DNA of 64,000 bases from Halichondria panicea. Taxonomy: Eukaryota; Porifera; Demospongiae; Suberitida; Halichondriidae. This document shows, piece by piece, positions 35,859 to 63,260 of this stretch; positions within the stretch are counted from its first letter, which is position 1; every line of letters begins with the position of its first letter. Where the stretch lies: positions 62,001 through 126,000 of the forward strand of contig NC_087384.1 of NCBI RefSeq assembly GCF_963675165.1, read 5' to 3'. The notes under the pieces were generated by a model. The model searched no databases. It saw only the letters and a program-made list of their open reading frames with translations, and had not been told where the DNA came from. A program made the translations under genes and the position numbers.

Positions 35859-38800
35859 CACCCGCTGTTACAAGGAGCAGTCATCTACCCTGGCAAGGGC
35901 AGTGCTTGGCAACCAGTAGTGACTGCCATTCCTGCCATGACAGAAGTGCCCAAGGAATCTATCATTGCCAACACAGACTTCACCATAACAAGTGGACTAG
36001 CAAAAAGGTGATCAACCGTGAATTCAAATAATCCATGTATTAAAAATCAATAAAGAAACAACTGCCAATAGTTTATACATGTATGGCTTCTCCTTCGGGC
36101 AGGAGATAAGATCTGCCCTAGCTATAGCTAATTGTAATCACGTAATTATGAAGGCAAGGGCTGTACAGATGTCCTCTCTGTAGCCTAGCTAAACATGGCG
36201 ATATCATTCATACATTCCTAGCAGTTGTGTGTACTCTCCTAGCAGCTATGTGCAGTACAGGGTGGTACAGGGCTAATGCTGAGTCAGCATACAGGGTAGC
36301 TAGAGGGCTAATGCTGAGTCAGTATACAGGGTAGAGGGCTAAATGCTGAGTCAGTGTCACTGTGTATTGTATAGATAGCTTCCTTACTTGGTATGATTCA
36401 CTAGTTTGTGGGCATTAGCTGTCTCCTAGAGTCATGGCTGCCAACCCTGTGTATTGTGTGGGCTGCCACCATCACTATTCCATGCATGTGCATGCTACTA
36501 GAGTGTTATTGTGCCCTCCCGCACATTTGTATTATCAATGGGGGTAAGTTCTATTGAGGGCTGAGATTTCCACACACCTTAACCATATCTCTATAGGCTG
36601 CATAAGCTTTCATATCATTCACCAGTCTTGTGTCTATACCATTAGCATTTAGTGCTTCTGTTTGTAGGTTTTCTATCTATCGGAATGTTGTCACTAATCA
36701 TGAGCATTAGTAGTCTAGCCTTGCATCTGCGTATCATGTGACCACCTGCGTATCATGTGACTGCCTGCCTGTGTATCGTGTGGCTGTTGTCGGATGATGG
36801 GAAACCTGATGCCAGATTCTCAAACCTTGCACTCAAATATTATGCTTTTAATCAGTTCTTGTGATGAGGTTACTGTGTGTACTGAAGTCAGGAAGCTATA
36901 GAATACGTAGTTCACATGAAGCCAAATGTTTTACTGGCGTAGGTTTTTAAATGGTTTTTGGTCAAGGGGAGTCCTATGGCTGAGCTGGTAGAGTATCATA
37001 TTATTTTGTGTAATTGTCCTTGAAATCTCATTCTTATCATTACGATGTAACCAGAGTTCTGATAATCCAAATTCAATGATTTTTTATTTTTTGGCAGTTT
37101 AAAAGTAGCCCGTTCAGATGGTATGCTCAGCCATAATTTCCCATTTTCAGGAAAAAACCATGGTATTTTGTCAAAAACAGGCCCAAAATAACTTTTGATT
37201 TTTTAACACATCATCTGAAAGGCTTCTCTCTAAGCTTTCATTGTATAACATTATTGGACCAACGGAACTAAAGTTATGGCCGTTCAAAGATACTCTTTAT
37301 AACGCTGTCCTCCCCCCCCTCCACACACACACACACACACACAGACGACTGTCTAGTAAGAAGCGTAAGAAGCAGCTTGAGGCACACAGACACAGTGGGT
37401 GTGGTGACTCCGCCCACTCTGATAGATCTCACAGTCCTAGTGACTCAGCGTACGGCAGCTGTCAGTCAGTGTCATCCCACCCACTCACCTCCCCACCACA
37501 CGACAGAACTACGTGAGTGCCACTAACATGTGTACTGTACGTAGGATAATTATTAGTATGTATGCGACTTTATTAGACCTATAGTTACAATGCACATCAA
37601 TGTGATATAATTATTGTTAGTGTTTGTACGTCATGAGCACATAACTTGAATTGCTTTTTTATTATTTTTTATTACTCACTCGCTTGATGACATTTTGCGA
37701 TCTGACTCGATTAATTATTGCTAAATTATTCCTTTGCCCAGTGTAACAGTATACCACACCATACTGACCTGACTAACTAGATCAAAGCATCTTTTAATTT
37801 ACTATGTATAGCTGCGTAGGCTCTAGACTTAAACGTGGGTACAGAATATCTAGCTTTAAGCACGAGGAATTTTTGTTGAAATTCATATAGTTAATAACAC
37901 ATTTGATATTGTTAGCTATGCTGTCACTAGGTGGGCCGGGTGCTGTTGGCGTAGTTTGGGTTCTCAATTCAATTGTCTTGACATGGGCAGTAGTATAAGC
38001 ACACACAGTACACCATGCAACTACAGGGCTAGGGCTTTGATGTGTATGATTGTCTGACTACTGTGTTTGTTGTTGACTGGCCCTATTTTGGCTTGTTGAA
38101 TGAATTATGGCATTTCTAAGAATGTTCTAGTGTCTCTGTCATGTATATATAGCTGGGTGTCACTGTTTCATACTCTTAAGTCATATCTGCAAAATGATAC
38201 GAATGATAGCTCCTAATTAAAGGCTAAGGCAGTATGTCAACTATACTAATTCCTTAATTTGAACTGACACTGTATTACATTTTTCCCACGCATGCAGTGA
38301 TACGGGACAGCAGTTAACCTCCACATCTCACACTCTCTCACGCTCCACCATCCTCTCCCATACTTCCTCCTCGTCCTTCCACCCGCCCACACACTCACAA
38401 CCCGCCCCCTCATCTCACACCACTGAGCTGAGGAACCCCGGCAACTGCCCACCACACGCAACCATGCCTGCCCTTGCTCAAAACCAGTACTCAAATCCAG
38501 GTAATAATAAAATGGGTAATTTAAAACTTTTGTTAGGCTCAATCAGCCCATATATGATCTTTAGTAGTCTATCATTGTAATTGCGGGGAACTTCGCTGGC
38601 CAAAACAAGTAGCAATAGCTATGCATGACTGAATGCCATCGTTCTGGGAAGTAGTCATAGGATATGAGTGTGTGAACGTCCTGTTGAGACTGTGTGGTGT
38701 GAGTGTTGACATACTTGTGTCTCTACCCTAGTAATGCTGAGTCAGCTGCAGCAGGAGCTCAACTATCGGTTCCTGTCAAATGGAGGGAAACCGCAACCAG

Positions 38801-39882
38801 AGCAAACCCTACCAGATCAGGTGCACTAACACAGCTCTGGCTTTATATACTTCATACAAGCTTGCTTATTAGGAGTGATACATTACTCTCTCTATTGTGG
38901 CCAGTATAGTCAGCCAGGTTAATGGGCCCCAAAGTCTCTCCATAGCATGTGTTTATAGACCTGTGCTAGCAGGCCACCTCTTTATTACAGCCACTGTTAG
39001 TCTGCCAGAGCTTCTATTATTGATAGGTTTGCCGGTTCACTATAATTATGTTATTATGTATTGATCATTCTCTGCTAGTAACTATTCCACACATCATTAC
39101 CTTGCTCAGGAGGCGTACAGTAGGAAGCCCATCAAGTGGTGCAATGCTCACGTCTCAGTGGCCAAGATGATCCAACAACACCAGCTAGAGGCTCAGATCC
39201 AGGTATGTGTGGGCGTGTGTGTGTTTTTATTAAATTCCTACGTGCAGTTCTTAGTTACAGTGTGAGTTGATTGGCCAGCCCTATGTGTTACTATTAGATA
39301 CAGCATCATGATGCATTCTCTGACTTGAGTGATTATAGACTACATAATGCTATGTACAAATGTTGTCCCCCCTCACACCACCCACTTCCCCTCACCACCC
39401 ACACCACCTCCTCACAGGCCCATCCCCAACCACAGAGCCTCCCCACGTCCATGGAGCACACCTCCTACAACACTACACAGACCGGGGCTACTCTATCAGC
39501 AGCACAGCAACAACAACTGGCTGTATTACAGATGTACGGAGTTCAGCCTGGTGGATACATGGCTCTACCATACTCAACCATGCATGAAGTGCCATTAGTT
39601 CAGTTTGCTACTCTGCCTCAAGTGAACACATCCAACAATGCAGCCATATTGAAACCTGGAGAACAAGCTATACTAGGCCTGCCCTCACACCCCATGCAGA
39701 TTGCAGCCTCAGGGGCTGGACATATGCAACACTATGCACCTGCCCAGATGGCAGTCAGCAATGCAGGGGGTCTGCTCATGCAAGGTGGGGGGTCTTGGAT
39801 GACTCCTGTGCCCATGGTTGGAGGGAATTGTGTTGTTAACCCTCTACAAGCTGGAATTCTGGCAGCTCCGTGGGTGAAATGA
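34108..39882 (+). CDS. Unrecognised Ser/Gln-rich protein with a basic, possibly nuclear, segment
   Basis: Seven coding exons join in frame: 34108-34158, 35859-36007, 37345-37512, 38298-38500, 38732-38820, 39110-39202 and 39418-39882, giving 405 aa. I do not recognise the family. Visible features are a moderately conserved-looking N-terminal part (HPLLQGAVIYPGKGSAWQPV; DFTITSGLAKR) and a basic patch RRLSSKKRKKQLEAHRH that could be a nuclear localisation signal. A Ser/Pro/Thr-rich middle follows, then MLSQLQQELNYRFLSNGGK, then RKPIKWCNAHVSVAKMIQQ, which looks like the best-defined motif. The C-terminus is Gln/Met/Gly-rich and hydrophobic. The composition suggests a transcription or chromatin regulator (inference). 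Introns are long for this window, and the 5' UTR may begin near 30600. Splice sites are canonical and phases agree, so the model is likely real. Confidence 0.7.
35335..35430. repeat. 31-bp tandem repeat, three copies
   Basis: The unit contains CACTGGAGATGAGAGTGCCT then ACACTTGTA. It lies in the first coding intron of the unrecognised gene. A (CA)n run of about 26 units (35806-35857) abuts the next 3' splice site. Confidence 0.85.
37020..37290. mobile_element. Foldback repeat family, diverged copy
   Basis: Arms contain AATCCAAATTCAATGATTTT and, in reverse, ATTGGACCAACGGAAC with AAAGTTATGGCCGTTCAAAG. The centre contains CCATGGTATTTTGTCAAAAA. A related fragment lies in ANKFY1 intron 11 at 11035-11140. 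It lies just upstream of the exon starting 37345. Confidence 0.6.
38885..38998. repeat. Dispersed repeat family D, copy 1
   Basis: CAGCCAGGTTAATGGGCCCC, AAAGTCTCTCC and CAGGCCACCTCTTTATTACA recur in the same order at 45655-45745. It lies in an intron of the unrecognised gene. Confidence 0.75.
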
Positions 39883-40444
39883 ACAATTGATTCCTGACTC
39901 AGTGTAATAGACGATGCAACGATGCAACTGTTCAAGACAAATCGCATAATTATACTAACTTGTGTTGTGTTTGTGAAATTATTTTTCTATTGTAGAAGAC
40001 GTTGTATAATCACATGCCGTGTGCTTTAGAGTTACTGAAATCATTGTAGTTCAGTTTTATGTACCCCAACTCATCGTATGTCACTGCAATATTGTACCAC
40101 TGAAGTACACACATTTTTAAATGAAGATCATTATTTTTTTCGGGTATATAATTATATTCAAATTTAAGGTTCAATTAAATAGAGCATAGTTACATACAAT
40201 TGTAGTATCGTACACCGCCCCACCCCCCGGCCCGTGGCCTTCGTATCAAAGGCTATGGCCTATATCAATCTGTTAATGTGCAAGTAAACTCCGGCCATGC
40301 ATGACTGGATCTCGTAATTAGTAAAACCTTGACAAATTAATTATTAATAGTGCATGAAAATCACTAATTTATTGTAACAAAATTTACACACAGCCTGTAA
40401 CACAAGTACGAGTAAAGATAGTTTGTGTGGCTTGCTAGCTATAG
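39883..40444. other. Convergent 3' interval before MYO18
   Basis: 562 bp between two convergent stop codons, AT-rich except for a short C-rich patch (CGCCCCACCCCCCGGCCC at 40217-40234). No gene or structured RNA recognised. Confidence 0.5.
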
Positions 40445-57262
<16,818 letters not shown>

Positions 57263-57531
57263 TTTTGATCAAGCTATCAAGCTTTAGACATCAATTAAAC
57301 AGCAAAAAAGCTAGCTAGCTACAAAGGCCAATAATTATTATGATGGGCGTGGCTGTATATCACTGATAGAGTGGGAGGGGCTGCAGGATATAGTATTGGG
57401 TACGAATCGTTCCTAGGCAGTTGTTCTAGATGGGCGTGGCCCCTCCACTAAAAGAAGCCCACTGCACTGCACTGAGAAAAGCTCAGAAGTCCACTTCTGT
57501 ATAGTGTCATGGTGCTGGTGGATTATCTACA
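57263..57531. promoter_or_regulatory. Shared upstream interval of MYO18 and ZMAT5-like
   Basis: 269 bp between divergent start codons. It contains two GGGCGTGG boxes (57346 and 57433), which resemble KLF/Sp sites, and no clear TATA box. An upstream ATG at 57509 (GTCATGG) opens a frame that overlaps the ZMAT5-like start out of frame. Confidence 0.5.
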
Positions 57532-57948
57532 ATGCCTAAGAGATACTTCTGTGATTACTGCAACAAGTCCTTCCAAGACAACCGCAGGAACAGGTCGAAA
57601 CACATGAGAGGATTTTATCACTTGAGGAACAAGGAAATGCACTTCAACAATGGTAGAGCGCGCATGTATGATGAGTACTGTTGTATAGTGTATGAGTCTT
57701 GTCCTGCAGTGCAGAGGTCACCCCCGACCCCTGAGGAGCAGCAGAGACTGATGGTGTTTCATACCTCATACAGTGGAGAGGAGTTATTCCAGCAATGGCT
57801 GAAACATCACCCTGCAGTAGTGAAGAGATACGAGGGACTCAGATCATCACCTAGCCCTGGCCCTAAGAGCACTGTCAAGGAGGAACAGGCTGTAGATAGC
57901 ATGCATGATCAGAACTCAACAACTGCCATTGACTCTCAACTATCATAG
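57532..57948 (+). CDS. ZMAT5: ZMAT5-like U1-type zinc finger protein, lacking the CCCH finger
   Basis: A 138-aa single-exon gene. The first ~40 residues (KRYFCDYCNKSFQDNRRNRS followed by KHMRGFYH) closely match the matrin/U1-C-type zinc finger of ZMAT5, the 20-kDa protein of the minor (U11/U12) spliceosome. The finger is C-x2-C with H-x5-H. The rest differs. The CCCH finger expected after the first domain (CRKF...GQC) is absent, replaced by CCIVYESCPAVQRSPPTPEE and a charged Ser/Pro tail. It could be a diverged ZMAT5, a shortened paralogue, or another U1-type finger protein. It lacks introns, which allows a retrocopy. Confidence 0.65.
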   Translation: MPKRYFCDYCNKSFQDNRRNRSKHMRGFYHLRNKEMHFNNGRARMYDEYCCIVYESCPAVQRSPPTPEEQQRLMVFHTSYSGEELFQQWLKHHPAVVKRYEGLRSSPSPGPKSTVKEEQAVDSMHDQNSTTAIDSQLS

Positions 57949-58202
57949 CATGTTAATACACTTCTTTGTCATCATAATATTATTATCAGCATCATATGTG
58001 TATCAGCAAATAAAAAGGTTCAAAATCACTTTATCGAAATATCAATGAAGTCTGAATAACTATACTATACTATATTGAACAATATATAATCATATATCTG
58101 TATAAAAACACAAACACGAGCTTACGTAAGACCAATTACAATAAAATAAAAAGACATTATTAAGAGCAAAACGGACAAATTACTCGGTACTCTAGGCATA
58201 CA
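57949..58202. other. Convergent 3' interval, ZMAT5-like / NAA35
   Basis: 254 bp, AT-rich, with an AATAAA-like stretch (CAAATAAAAAGG at 58005-58016). No other feature. Confidence 0.5.
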
Positions 58203-60370
58203 TTAGTTCATTCTAATAATAGGAAAATGTTTATGTACAGAAAAGTCGAAGGTTGGCGGTACAGTGGAATCTCTCTTGTGCCCTTTGGCTGCCAAATTCA
58301 TGATGACCAAATTTGTCTTAACAACTTTCAGCAATGATTCCAGCTCCTCATTTCGATACGATATTCCTTCAATCGCCATCTTGGCTGCAGTGAGATGCTT
58401 GGCAGATGAATCGTACAGATTGATGGTCTTCCCTCTATAGTTCTCAACACTAGCCAGGCGCATATAATCAGAGAAGGCCAATGGTTGGGGGGTAGAGATG
58501 ACGCCAAACGTGAGGAATCGATGATGGAAAATATTCTGTGGGCCTCCAAATTCGTACGACGGTTGTGGGATTTTGTCGTCCAATAACAGAGCTTCGAGTG
58601 CACGCATGACACCGAGACAGAGCAGCCTCTTGGAGTGCATGATGGCCGCCTCCTTTTCCCTCTCTCTAACAGACACGTTCTTTGTCGCTTTTTTTCCAGC
58701 TTTTCTCTTTCCTTTAGTCATAGGGGGTGGCTCAGAAGATATCAAACGATCGGCAGACTTCTTAGTTGTAAAGTACCACCCGTAGACATACTCCAAATAC
58801 CAGTACACATAGTGGAGCTCAAAGGGACTGTACAGATTGTACTCAAATCCGATATTAATGAACTCCATCATGAGGTGTGTAATGTAGTACAGTGTCCAGG
58901 CCATGAAGCATGCTAAGTGCTGTCGCTGGGGATCAATCTTCAAACACAGAGAGTGTAGAACAAGGTCAACTCTCTCGGCTTCTTGTTGCAGCTCCCCCAT
59001 CATATCCAGACAGCGTATGATGCTTTGCTTCTGTTGAGCTCTGTGCTGGCAAAATGTACGCAAGAAGTCGGTCATGATCATCACTACACGCCCAAAAAAT
59101 CGATCAATGCCTTCTTTCGCTTGAGGGGAGGAGAAAACTGGAGAACGAGGTATTAAAGATGGAGCAGCTACCATATGTCTAGCGTCATCTTTGAGTAGGT
59201 CTCCTATAGACGGGGTACCAAACAACTGACTGCGATCACCTTGCAAGATAATGAGGATTATCAACGATCTGACAAGCACATTCGGACTGTCGGGCATACA
59301 GCAGAAATCTTTGATGACTAAATACAGCTCCCGAAACGTATCAATCTTTCCAAATCCAAGAATGGTTTGAATATGAGCAATGATAGTGTGGAGAAACTTC
59401 ATGGAATCCAACCGTGAAACAATCCCATATGGTCTATAGCTGGGTGGCAGTAGATGCTGGTTGACAATAGGGTGGAAGCCTAGTGACATCGGATTATTGG
59501 GATCTAGTTGCGTTCCTTGGTCTAGGGTCTGCTTCATCAGTTCAAGAAGCTTGCCACATTGTGTTAACTTCAGTAGGCCTTCTTCAATACCCTTGGCAGT
59601 GTTCTTGCCAATCGAGACTACAAACGCAACAAGACTACGAGTGAATTTCAATCGAATACTCAACGCTTGCCATGCCTTCAAATTCTCCTCACTGAGGCCA
59701 TTCTCAATATCTGGGTTCTCCTCTGCACTAGAGTTGAGGGACGATGCCAGTTGCTTGCAAATTGAATTCAGCTTCTCTTCCGACTCCTTCAAAGAGGCAG
59801 AAACTGATGCTTCGGATAAATGGATGAGCATGTCGAACCCAAAACACACTCCTTGCTGATCATCCTCAGAAAATACCCTTCCCAGACAAATGCACGCCCG
59901 CATGTATTCCACCGTTTTGATGAGACCTAGTGCAAACGCTCGCAAATGAATGTTCTCAATTCGTTCTATGTCCAGGAGGTACATGCTGGTGAAGACGGTC
60001 TGTGCTAGGGTGTGGCCTTGCAGCCAGGTGGCAACACAGGCAAACACTTCATCAATGATTCCAACCAGTTCCTGAGGGGAGTGGTTGTCATACTTGAGTA
60101 TCCCTTTTGAGACGGCTTCTTCGAGAGATCGTGGGTAGTCGTTGAAAGAGGCCCATTGAACGGTGGGGTCCATTTGGGAATCCATAAGCTCAATTGCAGA
60201 CATAGCGTCAAACAGGTTAAACATACGGCCGTGAATTAATTCCCCGTGATCCAATTCTTGGGTAGCCGCTATGAACTCATTCGTGACATCTGTCCATTCA
60301 ATCTTGAGCGATTTTTTGAGCGGAGGTGAAGCAGACGCAATCTGATCGCACGTAGGTTTCGTTTCTGAAA

Positions 60371-60443
<73 letters not shown>

Positions 60444-60914
60444 GGAGGAGTTACATGTTGTACGCATTATGCGTGTGTGTGTATACATCTACACAGTGAC
60501 GTCTTATGCTACGGGTACCGGGTAGTAGGGACACAGTGACGTCTTATGCTACGGGTACCGGGTAGTAGGGACACAGTGACGTCTTATGCTACGGGTACCG
60601 GGTAGTAGGGACACTATATCAATTATAAGCTTTCATAAAACGTGTTCATAAAATCATAAGATCACCAGAATTCTAGTTACAGAGCCGACTCTAGTTGGAT
60701 ACTAGACCAAGTGTGCTTTAGATCTATAATTATTGTGATTCTTCCATGTATGTTTGATATGGAATTCAATTTTAATTTCAATTATCATACCTTCTTCATG
60801 TTGTGAGATGAGGAGAGACTCCAGGCCAGTGGCTACCAGGGCATCTTCTAGAGCTTGCTGGATTCTAGCGCTCGCATCAGTCGCCTCACTGGATGGCTCA
60901 TTATGCTCCTCCAT
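58203..60914 (-). CDS. NAA35: N-alpha-acetyltransferase 35, NatC auxiliary subunit (MAK10)
   Basis: Large auxiliary subunit of NatC, which acetylates Met-hydrophobic N-termini and anchors the complex to ribosomes. Two coding exons: 60791-60914 and 58203-60364, giving 761 aa (human 725). The start is MEEHNEPSSEATDASARIQQ. The family core follows: HGRMFNLFDAMSAIELMDSQ, the WLQGHTLAQTVFTSMYL segment, HPIVNQHLLPPSYRPYG, PQRQHLACFMAWTLYYITH, and the conserved C-terminus (PPTFDFSVHKHFPIIRMN). The Lys-rich insertion near KGKRKAGKKATKN matches the human lysine-rich linker. The only intron (60365-60790) contains a (TG)n next to the acceptor and a 46-bp triplication. Confidence 0.96.
60496..60613. repeat. 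46-bp tandem repeat, three copies, with CRE-like sites, in NAA35 intron 1
   Basis: The unit contains GACACAGTGACGTCTTATGC and TACGGGTACCGGGTAGTAGG. Each copy has TGACGTC, a cAMP-response-element core. It is within 620 bp of the TIMM10 start. A foldback-family fragment follows at 60625-60695. Confidence 0.85.
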
Positions 60915-61108
60915 GGTGGTGTCAGGAGAACAATAGCTGGCTAGTAGTACAGTAGAGGTAAAGCTTACCCACGTGTAGTGCTCTTCATATAAAGTTTGAA
61001 AACAGTCCCAGAGAAAGCTGAGAGTCTGTTATCCAGTGCAGTAAGTGTGTGTGTGCTGTGAATGAATCAATGTGCATGTGTGTGAGCCCTGTAATATGCA
61101 GATACAAA
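60915..61108. promoter_or_regulatory. Shared upstream interval of NAA35 and TIMM10
   Basis: 194 bp between divergent start codons; candidate bidirectional promoter. No strong TATA or initiator assignment can be made. Confidence 0.5.
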
Positions 61109-61608
61109 ATGAATGCTTCAAGTCAAAATCAAGATGCACTGTCACAACTGGAAATCGAAATGATGACGGATCTGTACAACAGGTTCGTATGTTTGGATAA
61201 TGGTTGAGTTTATAGACAAACGTGAGATGGCCACTCAAACTCCAACTGTGGCAATCCTTTGTAATGGCCTAAACCCTTGTGTGGGAAATCCCCTTAGCTC
61301 TTAGCTGAGCTGTAAAATCCCTAACTGGAACACCGTGTTTGTAGCTTTGCAACCTTGCATATGGTAAATGCTCCAGCTCATAGTTATGCATCTACCCATA
61401 CACACATATCCTCAGGTTATCCAAGTGCTGCCACAAGAAGTGCATCCCTCCCAAGTACCACGAGGCAGAGCTGAGCAAGGGAGAGGCAGTGTGCCTGGAC
61501 AGATGTGTCGCCAAGTTCCTTGATGTCCACGACAGAATAGGCAAGAAACTCACCTCGATGTATATGCAAGACGAAGCAGTTACAAAGCAAATGCAAGGAC
61601 AGAAATAG
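61109..61608 (+). CDS. TIMM10: Mitochondrial import inner membrane translocase subunit Tim10
   Basis: Small Tim chaperone of the mitochondrial intermembrane space, which escorts carrier proteins to TIM22 with Tim9. Two exons, 61109-61182 and 61416-61608, giving 88 aa (human 90). The twin C-x3-C motif is visible as CHKKC and CLDRC, embedded in [19 protein letters not shown], nearly the human sequence. The first exon contributes [15 protein letters not shown], the helix before the first Cys pair. The protein ends in [13 protein letters not shown], typical of Tim10 rather than Tim9 or Tim13. Confidence 0.96.
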
Positions 61609-61923
61609 TGACTGTGTAGATGCTCTAGGTGTGTGTACTTGTGTGTTCATCAAGTGCTGTCTCATGCAGTCACCATGCAATCAATAAATAAATCATCATA
61701 AATAATATTGCACTGTGTGTTTAATCATTATTTCTTTCTTATATAATATATTTATACCCTAATTTCATTAATAGCAATACTTTCACTATAGTAACCGCTG
61801 CAACGGCTTCTTCCTATAGACTTCCAGTAAAAATTAACAATATAATAATACAATATAATTATTAGATTATTATACATACGACAACATGTACATGTGGAAC
61901 ATACAAACACATTGTAATTATGT
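61609..61923. other. Convergent 3' interval, TIMM10 / TSEN2
   Basis: 315 bp, very AT-rich, with AATAAATAAATC (61682-61693) as a likely TIMM10 polyadenylation signal. No other feature. Confidence 0.55.
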
Positions 61924-63141
61924 TTATCTGTTCTTGTCAGGATCCCAACGTTTTACTAGCACTTCGACAATCTTGAGCTTTTCTAAACATTCTGGAAACA
62001 GTTTCTCTAGTTCTTGACCTTCTAAACTGTCGTCCATTATCACATGACACAGAATGAGATCTTTAGTCACTGACGAGCAGACGCGATCGAATGCTACCAC
62101 ATCTCGCCAAGTTAGAACATCCGTAGAGGAATCTTGAGAGCTGCTAGCATAACAAGGAGGTGGTCTCTTTGCTTCAGTCTCTGTCAGCAGTCTCACAATT
62201 ATGCCATATTTGGAATGGTACTCAACAGGCCCGTGCTTGTACAGGACAAAGTCCACACCATACTTGATTCCAGACTTGGGGACCCAGCCCTTCTGGCGGT
62301 AGTAGCGATAGGCAGCATATTTTCCAAGGAATTTCTTTATTTTGTAGAATTTCTCCCATAGTTCAATTGGACTCATCATGTTCCCCGTATTGTCAGTAAT
62401 AATGTTGAGTAAGTTCAACTCGTGGGAGAGGTACAGTGCTTCTTCACTGCTGAGCTGTAGGTACTCGTCCATTTTGTACTGGTCAGTTGTTTCAAGATGC
62501 TCCCACTTTTCTTGTAATTGTTTTTTGTGTTCAGTAAAGCTTGGATTGGCAACTTCAGAAGTTTTCTCTTGACCTGATGTTTTCTCTTCAGCTGAGCCAC
62601 TCTCAACGTCAACAGACATGGTACTACTTGATGCAGAGTCCACAGCTGATAATATGTTAGACTCTTTCTTCCACTTTTCGTGCAGAGCAACTCTTTTTTC
62701 TTTGCAATCCACACATTTAGAAATCTTCCTAACCATCTCCTGTTCACTTCTTGACAATCCTCGACTTGCATCAGCTGAAGAAGGATCGACTTTTGTTGTT
62801 CGCTCTCGTTTTGGAGGTAGTGAAAACGAGGGCATTAGACCATGACAAGGCACACTTCGAGAGAACACTCCTTTACCATAGCTACCCAGCTTAATGAGGG
62901 ACACAATGTCAGGTCTTGAGGTTACCATCACTCCCTCTCCTTGCAGTACACCAGTGCACTTGGAAATACTGAGGTCAGTGGCTTCTTCAGACAAGAACGT
63001 TTGATGCTCGCTGAATTTATGAGCTCCTGCCTTCTGCTGAAACTTTAGAGAGCTTGCAGGAGATGATACTTCTGTCTTCTTAGCTTGTTCAGCCATCAGG
63101 GGAAGGGAGAAGGACTTGAACTGATGCTTGTAGTGCCACAT
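61924..63141 (-). CDS. TSEN2: tRNA-splicing endonuclease catalytic subunit Sen2
   Basis: Catalytic subunit that cuts the 5' splice site of intron-containing pre-tRNAs. Single exon, 405 aa from the first ATG (human 465). A second ATG (residue 16, MAEQAKK) is possible. The N-terminal two-thirds are Ser/Lys-rich and poorly conserved. It holds LQLSSEEALYLSHELNLL, the family's conserved helix. The C-terminal nuclease fold has YRYYRQKGWVPKSGIKYGVD. The catalytic triad is Y301 (FVLYKHGP), H309 (VEYHSKYG) and K360 (SSVTKDLILC). The Tyr-His spacing of eight matches human Y369/H377. It is head-to-head with ANAPC7, 119 bp apart. Confidence 0.94.
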   Translation of the reverse strand: MWHYKHQFKSFSLPLMAEQAKKTEVSSPASSLKFQQKAGAHKFSEHQTFLSEEATDLSISKCTGVLQGEGVMVTSRPDIVSLIKLGSYGKGVFSRSVPCHGLMPSFSLPPKRERTTKVDPSSADASRGLSRSEQEMVRKISKCVDCKEKRVALHEKWKKESNILSAVDSASSSTMSVDVESGSAEEKTSGQEKTSEVANPSFTEHKKQLQEKWEHLETTDQYKMDEYLQLSSEEALYLSHELNLLNIITDNTGNMMSPIELWEKFYKIKKFLGKYAAYRYYRQKGWVPKSGIKYGVDFVLYKHGPVEYHSKYGIIVRLLTETEAKRPPPCYASSSQDSSTDVLTWRDVVAFDRVCSSVTKDLILCHVIMDDSLEGQELEKLFPECLEKLKIVEVLVKRWDPDKNR

Positions 63142-63260
63142 GGGTATGATTGGTATGAATCGTTACAATAAAATAATAGTAAAATGCATGCAAATAACTC
63201 ATCTGGTAAGGTATCATCCAAATGACATTTGCACTACAGTCTACATGTGTGAGATTGAAG
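63142..63260. promoter_or_regulatory. Shared upstream interval of TSEN2 and ANAPC7
   Basis: 119 bp between divergent start codons, the tightest pair in the window. The two 5' UTRs must be very short, or the transcripts overlap. Confidence 0.5.

Noticed and set aside
36962-37030. Possible tRNA or tRNA-derived SINE head (GGCTGAGCTGGTAGAG)
   Set aside because: It resembles an A box, but no convincing B box, acceptor stem or anticodon arm could be paired.
58328-59859. Several antisense or shifted readings within NAA35
   Set aside because: Overlaps of a well-supported conserved exon.
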